Assembly: GCA_942490925.1 (NCBI GenBank)
Contig: CALNYX010000017.1
Span: 806,001-870,000 of the forward strand
DNA from: CALNYX01 sp942490925
GTDB taxonomy: Bacteria > Chlamydiota > Chlamydiia > Chlamydiales > JAAKFR01
Length of the DNA stretch: 64,000 nt
Direction of reading: 5' to 3'
Below the pieces are notes generated by a model that ran no database searches, was not told the origin of the DNA, and saw only the letters and a list, made by a program, of their open reading frames with translations. The translations under genes and the position numbers were made by a program. This document shows positions 60,080 to 64,000 of this stretch, piece after piece (position 1 is the stretch's first letter; the number at the start of each line of letters is the position of its first letter).

Positions 60080-61195
60080 ATGAAATTACCACTTGTTGAA
60101 TTTACAAAAGCACTCTACTCAAAGCACAATTCCAAGCAAGACGTTGGATTAATTGCAATCCAACATCTGTTGGGCACAACACATGACATGTTTAACTCTC
60201 TTGTTTCTTTTGGTGTAAAGCCCCAAAAAATCTGCGTGTTAGGAAAGTGTTATTCAACGCATGTTAAAACAGCTTCATGCATGAAAAAAGCTGGGATCTA
60301 TGTCAGCCCTTTTAGTACAGCATTTGATTCCCACACTCCTTTCGATAGTTTTTTTGAGAAAAATATCCTCAGCTTTTTAAACGAGAGTTTTGAACGTCTT
60401 GGAAATGTCGATCGCTATATTATACTCGACGATGGTGGACACCTAATCTCAATGATTCTCAAACACTTCAAACATTTAGCTCCTAAAATCGTAGCCATTG
60501 AGCAAACCTCTTCTGGATATGAAAGTTTGGAAAAGCAGACTCATCTATTTCCCATTCTAAATGTCGCGCATTCATCCCTTAAGAGGCACTATGAGCCCCT
60601 TTGGATTGCCCGACTAGTTCATACTCAGCTAATGAAGAACTTATCGTTAAATGAATTGAAGTCAAAACGCATTTTAATCCTTGGAAATGGGGCGATAGGC
60701 ATGGCCTTTCATTTTCTTCTTAAGCCACAATTCGATGTCACAATTTATGAAAAAAACGACCCTAACAGACCCAACTTTGAAACTGCACTTTCGCAAGCAG
60801 ATGTCATCATCGGATGTACCGGAATGACTAGCCTTCCACATACTAAACATCTATTACTCAAAAAGTCATGTCTCCTTGTAAGTGCCTCTTCATCTGACCG
60901 GGAATTCGATAGCGTCTACCTCAGAAGAGAATCAATGCACTACACTGATTGTCATCGCAATTTGAGTGTTGGTGGCATTCAACTCCTTAATAGTGGCTTT
61001 CCAATCAATTTTACTGGCCAAAAACACTCTGTTAGTCCTGCTAAGATTCAACTTGTACGTGCTCTTCTAATTGCAAGTATTCTTGAGGCCCAAAAACTTC
61101 AACAAATAGACCCTGGCTTTATTTCTTTGGATAAAAATATCCATCAAGCTATTGGCTACTGCTTTACGAGTTTATATGCAAAAATACCAACTTAG
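60080..61195 (+). CDS. Adenosylhomocysteinase-like Rossmann-fold protein
   Basis: The start at ATG 60080 (MKLPLVEFTKALYSK) gives 371 residues; an upstream TTG would add 10. The order follows S-adenosylhomocysteine hydrolase: KICVLGKCYSTHVKTASCMKKAGI, then IILDDGGHLISM (equivalent to the D-D-G-G segment), IEQTSSG, then the NAD-binding KRILILGNGAIGMAFHFLL (G-x-G-x-x-G) and DVIIGCTGM. It is shorter than true SAHH (about 430 residues), lacking parts of the substrate domain, so a different dehydrogenase or hydrolase activity is likely. It overlaps the next gene by 20 bp. Confidence 0.65.
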   Translation: MKLPLVEFTKALYSKHNSKQDVGLIAIQHLLGTTHDMFNSLVSFGVKPQKICVLGKCYSTHVKTASCMKKAGIYVSPFSTAFDSHTPFDSFFEKNILSFLNESFERLGNVDRYIILDDGGHLISMILKHFKHLAPKIVAIEQTSSGYESLEKQTHLFPILNVAHSSLKRHYEPLWIARLVHTQLMKNLSLNELKSKRILILGNGAIGMAFHFLLKPQFDVTIYEKNDPNRPNFETALSQADVIIGCTGMTSLPHTKHLLLKKSCLLVSASSSDREFDSVYLRRESMHYTDCHRNLSVGGIQLLNSGFPINFTGQKHSVSPAKIQLVRALLIASILEAQKLQQIDPGFISLDKNIHQAIGYCFTSLYAKIPT

Positions 61196-61787
61196 AAAAA
61201 ATTACTTTTTCTCAGGAAAAATCGCTTTTAAAACTAAACAAATCAACTGGGAAGGGACTAACTCCCCTGTAGTTATTCCCATTAGCATCCATTCAAAATT
61301 CCATCAAGGAGTTGTTGGGGCACTCAAAATGCAAGCCTTAATCAGTACTATCAAAGAAAATGTTCGTGGGGAAATTACACTCCTTTTGACAGAGCGTGCT
61401 CATGCAAATGAAAACCAGTTCGATGCTTTGCAAGACGCCTATGCACTTACAGATTTTTTCCAAGAGTGTTTCCAAAATTGTAAAATTACCTATTGGCACT
61501 CATACATCAATGCTGACATGCACTACAAGGAGTGTTACCAAAAGGTTTTGGACCTCTATCATACTGATGCCACATTTCAAAGTTTCATCCACAAGGAGGG
61601 GAAAAATAGCTCTGCACGAGCCGATCTAATTGAGCAAAGTACAGCTCTTTTAGTCCTCAAGAAGAAAGGATACTGTTTTCAATTTTATCCAGGTAAGCAA
61701 TATGAAGCGATTGAATATCTCAACGAGCTTGAAAATCCTATCGATTTGATTCATGTTTTTCTTTCCATCGAAAAAAAACAGCTCTAA
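61176..61787 (+). CDS. Divergent cyclodipeptide synthase (CDPS)-like protein, XYP type
   Basis: The start at ATG 61176 (MQKYQLRKNYFFSGK) gives 203 residues. VIPISIHSKFHQG resembles the catalytic-serine loop of XYP-type CDPS (I-S-V-G-Q-x-Y-H-E-G as I recall). Near the C-terminus, DLIEQSTALLVLKKKGYCFQFYPG aligns without gaps with the Y-L-x-E-E...F-E-V-Y-P segment, keeping the diagnostic Y-P pair. At the catalytic Tyr and second Glu the sequence has D and Q, so canonical chemistry is doubtful. CDPSs make cyclodipeptides from aminoacyl-tRNAs. The match is from memory and needs a profile search. Confidence 0.5.
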   Translation: MQKYQLRKNYFFSGKIAFKTKQINWEGTNSPVVIPISIHSKFHQGVVGALKMQALISTIKENVRGEITLLLTERAHANENQFDALQDAYALTDFFQECFQNCKITYWHSYINADMHYKECYQKVLDLYHTDATFQSFIHKEGKNSSARADLIEQSTALLVLKKKGYCFQFYPGKQYEAIEYLNELENPIDLIHVFLSIEKKQL

Positions 61788-61795
61788 TGCAGGCT

Positions 61796-62110
61796 TCATT
61801 GGAGGATGTACCCAAACTCGGCTGAAGATCGAGAGTAAAAGAGATCGAGAGCCTCTTGCTTGACCACCTCAAGAAGCTGCTGAGCCTGCTCCTCAGAGAG
61901 AAAAAATTCGACTTTGACAGATGTTTGAGAGCCAAGCTCAAATAGGCGCTCTTCATGAATCCCCTGCCTACCATAATCAGCAATCATCTTGAAAACTGAT
62001 CCCCCCTCAATTCCACTGCTTTTTGCCGCCTCTAAAAGCCACTCGTAGGCAAGCTTCCCTTGATGCTTGTAAGACTCACCCATGTAAAATTGCAAACAAA
62101 TGCCTTTCAT
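61796..62110 (-). CDS. DUF190-family protein, partner of fluoride exporter
   Basis: This 104-residue PII-like small protein (MKGICLQFYMGESYKHQGKLAYEWLLEAAKSSGIEGGSVFKMIADYGRQG in parts) matches DUF190. The family is commonly encoded beside crcB, as here, with a 1-bp gap. Its role in fluoride transport is not established. It converges with the CDPS-like gene 8 bp away. Confidence 0.88.
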   Translation of the reverse strand: MKGICLQFYMGESYKHQGKLAYEWLLEAAKSSGIEGGSVFKMIADYGRQGIHEERLFELGSQTSVKVEFFLSEEQAQQLLEVVKQEALDLFYSRSSAEFGYILQ

Positions 62111-62111
62111 A

Positions 62112-62507
62112 TCAACTCCCTAAAAACAGAATAAATTTAATCACATAAATTCCCAAAATTGTAGCAAGTAAACTTCCAACCACTTGCACAATCACATTGA
62201 AAAAAGACCAGAGATACTGATGTGTCATCAGCATATTCACTGTTTCCGCAGAAAAAGTGGAAAATGTCGTGAAACTTCCTAAAAAACCTGTGATGAGCAT
62301 CAACCGAAGTCCTTCAGATACAAATGAATGATGCCTGGTAACTTCCATCAAAATCCCAATCAAAAAACAACCGACAACGTTTACTAGGAGCGTACCGATA
62401 GGAATGGTCGAAAAAGTTGGGTTCAAAGCAGCTCCCAGCTGCCAACGCAGTAGAGCTCCAACAACAGCGCCAAGCGTAATATAAAGAACCAATCCACCTC
62501 TCCTCAT
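62112..62507 (-). CDS. crcB: Fluoride channel CrcB/Fluc
   Basis: This 131-residue protein has four hydrophobic helices, forming an antiparallel dimer channel that exports fluoride. GALLRWQLG at the first helix, GTLLVNVVGCFLIG at the second and TGFLGSFTTFSTFSAE at the third are the conserved Fluc signatures, the last holding the pore phenylalanines. It is first in a crcB-DUF190 operon. I looked for a fluoride riboswitch in the 104-bp upstream space and could not recognise one. Confidence 0.95.
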   Translation of the reverse strand: MRRGGLVLYITLGAVVGALLRWQLGAALNPTFSTIPIGTLLVNVVGCFLIGILMEVTRHHSFVSEGLRLMLITGFLGSFTTFSTFSAETVNMLMTHQYLWSFFNVIVQVVGSLLATILGIYVIKFILFLGS

Positions 62508-62611
62508 TCCCGATTATAGATAGATCGGCTTTTGCGTCATGCAAAACGCATCTTCTTAAGCAGATTATTTGGCATCAATCTTGCTTCTTCAGTGATAAAT
62601 TGGAGAGAGAG

Positions 62612-64000
62612 ATGGTATCACCCCTAGGCGCCACCCCCCCAGAGTTGCCCGTTGAAAAACTTGAGGCAAAGCAGGAAGATAGTGTCACAACCTTGTTTGC
62701 TAAAACCTTTGGAAAGGCTACCGAGCCTGTTGTTGTTCAAAAATTTGAAGAGAACTACAGTTATATTCTGAGTCTTAAAGGCCCCGATAGGCCAGGTGTG
62801 GAAGCTGGCCAAACAGTCCCTAAAGCGGAGTGGGAGACAACTAAAACCCTCATTGAACAAACCTACTGCCAGCTACTTAGCCAAATGATCGATCGAAATA
62901 CCTTCAAGGTTAAAGTATTTGAAGTACAAAGATTCGATCACTTCCGTGCACATCTTGCAAAACATTTTCCAGAAACTCTGCCAAAAACACCACTTAAGCT
63001 GCTTATCCGAAATTTCTATCGTACACATGCTGATCCTGAAAATCAACAACCTATGCGAGACGAAACAGATCAAAAAGTCCAACAACTCTTGAGCATACAA
63101 CCTTTAGGCAAAGGAGAGAAAGGCCTAAATCCCACATCTTTCGTGCTTGTTGGTGGAAAGAAAGCTGCAATTGTCAAAAGTGAAAGAGATGAATCATATG
63201 GAATCACATTAAAAAATACTCTTCCACTTGACCGGCTAAGTAAAGAGAAATTAGCAGCATTTGCAGGAGTCAATGAATCCATTGCATCACATCTGGGCAT
63301 CTTATTTCAGGGGCACCTCGCTGTTCCCCTAACTCTTTCAGGTAAAAAGCATACAGTGCATGCCTTCGTTGAAAATAAAGGCACTTTATCACAAGTTAGA
63401 GCCGCAGATCCAGATATCGTCGCAGATCTTGACATCGATGCCTCCCAGAGATTTGTGTTTACACAGCTCATCATGCGCAATGCAGATTGTCATGGGAATA
63501 ATATTTTAGTAACAGACGATGATGAACCCATTGGCATTGATTTTGGCAGAAGTCTCCTTCCCGATCCCTCGGCGCTCAGGGCTAGAATGCGAGCTGCATT
63601 CTTGGATTTTCCATGCTTAGATATGCCAGTCAGTACAAAAGAGAAAGATTTTTATGAGCAGCTCAATGTTGAAGAAACGATGCAGAGCTTAAAAGAGGCT
63701 CTAGAAGAAGAGTATGCCGACAAACTTCAAGTAGAAGGCTTTAAAGATATCTTTGATGAGACACTACTCGTCTTGCAGGCACGTCTGTTACTTATCAAAG
63801 AAGGCGTTGCAATGGGAGCAACACAAAGAGAGCTTTTAGCTCTAGATTTACCGCCACTTAACACTGATGATGATAATGATCATCAGGTCTTTGAAAATGC
63901 ATTGCCACAAAATCCCTACGCTCCAACTCGAGAGGAAGTGAAGCGTTTCCAACGTGTGTTAGCTAGAGAGGCAGTCACAAGGGGTGGATTTGTAAAAGCT
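62612..64000 (+). CDS. Putative phosphoinositide/protein-kinase-like effector (3' end outside window)
   Basis: From ATG 62612 (GGAGAGAG ribosome site) the frame is open for 463 codons to the window edge. No signal peptide is present. A kinase-like core is visible: SFVLVGGKKAAIVKSERDES with a candidate ATP-binding lysine (about residue 190), then MRNADCHGNNILV (catalytic H/D-x-x-x-x-N region, about 287-299) and PIGIDFGRS with the metal-binding D-F-G (about 307-315). This order fits the PI3/PI4-kinase-like or HipA-like fold, families that intracellular bacteria use as host-directed effectors. It is divergent from crcB. Confidence 0.6.
   Translation, partial: MVSPLGATPPELPVEKLEAKQEDSVTTLFAKTFGKATEPVVVQKFEENYSYILSLKGPDRPGVEAGQTVPKAEWETTKTLIEQTYCQLLSQMIDRNTFKVKVFEVQRFDHFRAHLAKHFPETLPKTPLKLLIRNFYRTHADPENQQPMRDETDQKVQQLLSIQPLGKGEKGLNPTSFVLVGGKKAAIVKSERDESYGITLKNTLPLDRLSKEKLAAFAGVNESIASHLGILFQGHLAVPLTLSGKKHTVHAFVENKGTLSQVRAADPDIVADLDIDASQRFVFTQLIMRNADCHGNNILVTDDDEPIGIDFGRSLLPDPSALRARMRAAFLDFPCLDMPVSTKEKDFYEQLNVEETMQSLKEALEEEYADKLQVEGFKDIFDETLLVLQARLLLIKEGVAMGATQRELLALDLPPLNTDDDNDHQVFENALPQNPYAPTREEVKRFQRVLAREAVTRGGFVKA

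Noticed and set aside
62508..62611. Possible fluoride riboswitch upstream of crcB
   Set aside because: The characteristic conserved GAUG/UCUG-type segments of the motif could not be placed; only a short TTTTGC/GCAAAA hairpin is present.
1..64000. CRISPR array or prophage
   Set aside because: No regularly spaced short repeats, and no capsid, terminase, portal or integrase genes were recognised.

Overview
The window looks like chromosome of a chlamydia outside the genus Chlamydia (an amoeba- or arthropod-associated type). The main reason is gene order. ftsH, tilS, two LptF/LptG-type permeases, pheS, rplT, rpmI, infC, nusB, murB and a YtqB-like methyltransferase occur in an arrangement that I recall from the Chlamydia trachomatis CT829-CT841 region. 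Unlike C. trachomatis as I remember it, this genome also has an alanine racemase, a thymidine kinase and many accessory genes. The species cannot be fixed from the sequence alone. No rRNA genes and no CRISPR array were found.

Layout. 1-10.3 kb: housekeeping block (ftsH, tilS, lptF, lptG, alr, M32 carboxypeptidase, and a 701-residue protein probably equivalent to CT837). A 156-bp imperfect palindrome sits between tilS and lptF. 10.5-25.6 kb: accessory block between that protein and pheS, ending at the 3' side of tRNA-Ser(UGA). It holds tdk, an exported HAD protein, a 1179-residue helical-repeat protein, MscS, a GNAT gene, a zeta-like kinase with a signal peptide, an SDR, a gene split by an amber codon, an AadA-like nucleotidyltransferase, and a likely polymorphic toxin (TPR plus C-terminal Ntox50) with an adjacent small immunity candidate. 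25.1-25.7 kb is a dense patch of inverted repeats next to the tRNA. 25.7-31.5 kb: core genes (pheS-rplT-rpmI-infC, tRNA-Val, folC, PHP, murB, nusB). 31.5-37.2 kb: a complete RND tripartite efflux operon. 37.2-41.7 kb: exonuclease, rmuC, PAP2, exported nucleosidase, and two FliN/FliM-like SpoA genes.

41.7-54 kb starts with ssrA (tmRNA), whose 3' end appears to have served as an attachment site. A 15-nt copy of the tmRNA 3' end lies at 46.1 kb and a more degraded one at 48.5 kb, so two stacked insertions are likely. The first carries a P-loop kinase, a deoxyribosyltransferase-like gene, IS5 and ada debris, and a FAD monooxygenase with its TetR regulator. The second carries an ACR3 arsenite exporter and a ZIP transporter. 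A 492-bp near-identical segment is repeated at 42.9 and 49.4 kb. Beyond it lie ada, a small SET-domain gene, an AAA/DUF4143 ATPase, a MepB-like gene and an ABC-F gene.

54-64 kb: a GH3 protein lacking its nucleophile, an exported alpha/beta hydrolase with PDZ domain, a LuxR-type regulator divergent from a two-gene operon (adenosylhomocysteinase-like Rossmann protein plus a divergent cyclodipeptide-synthase-like protein), the DUF190-crcB fluoride pair, and the start of a lipid-kinase-like putative effector cut by the window edge. The two most promising undescribed systems are the Ntox50 toxin/immunity pair and the LuxR/Rossmann/CDPS-like cluster.
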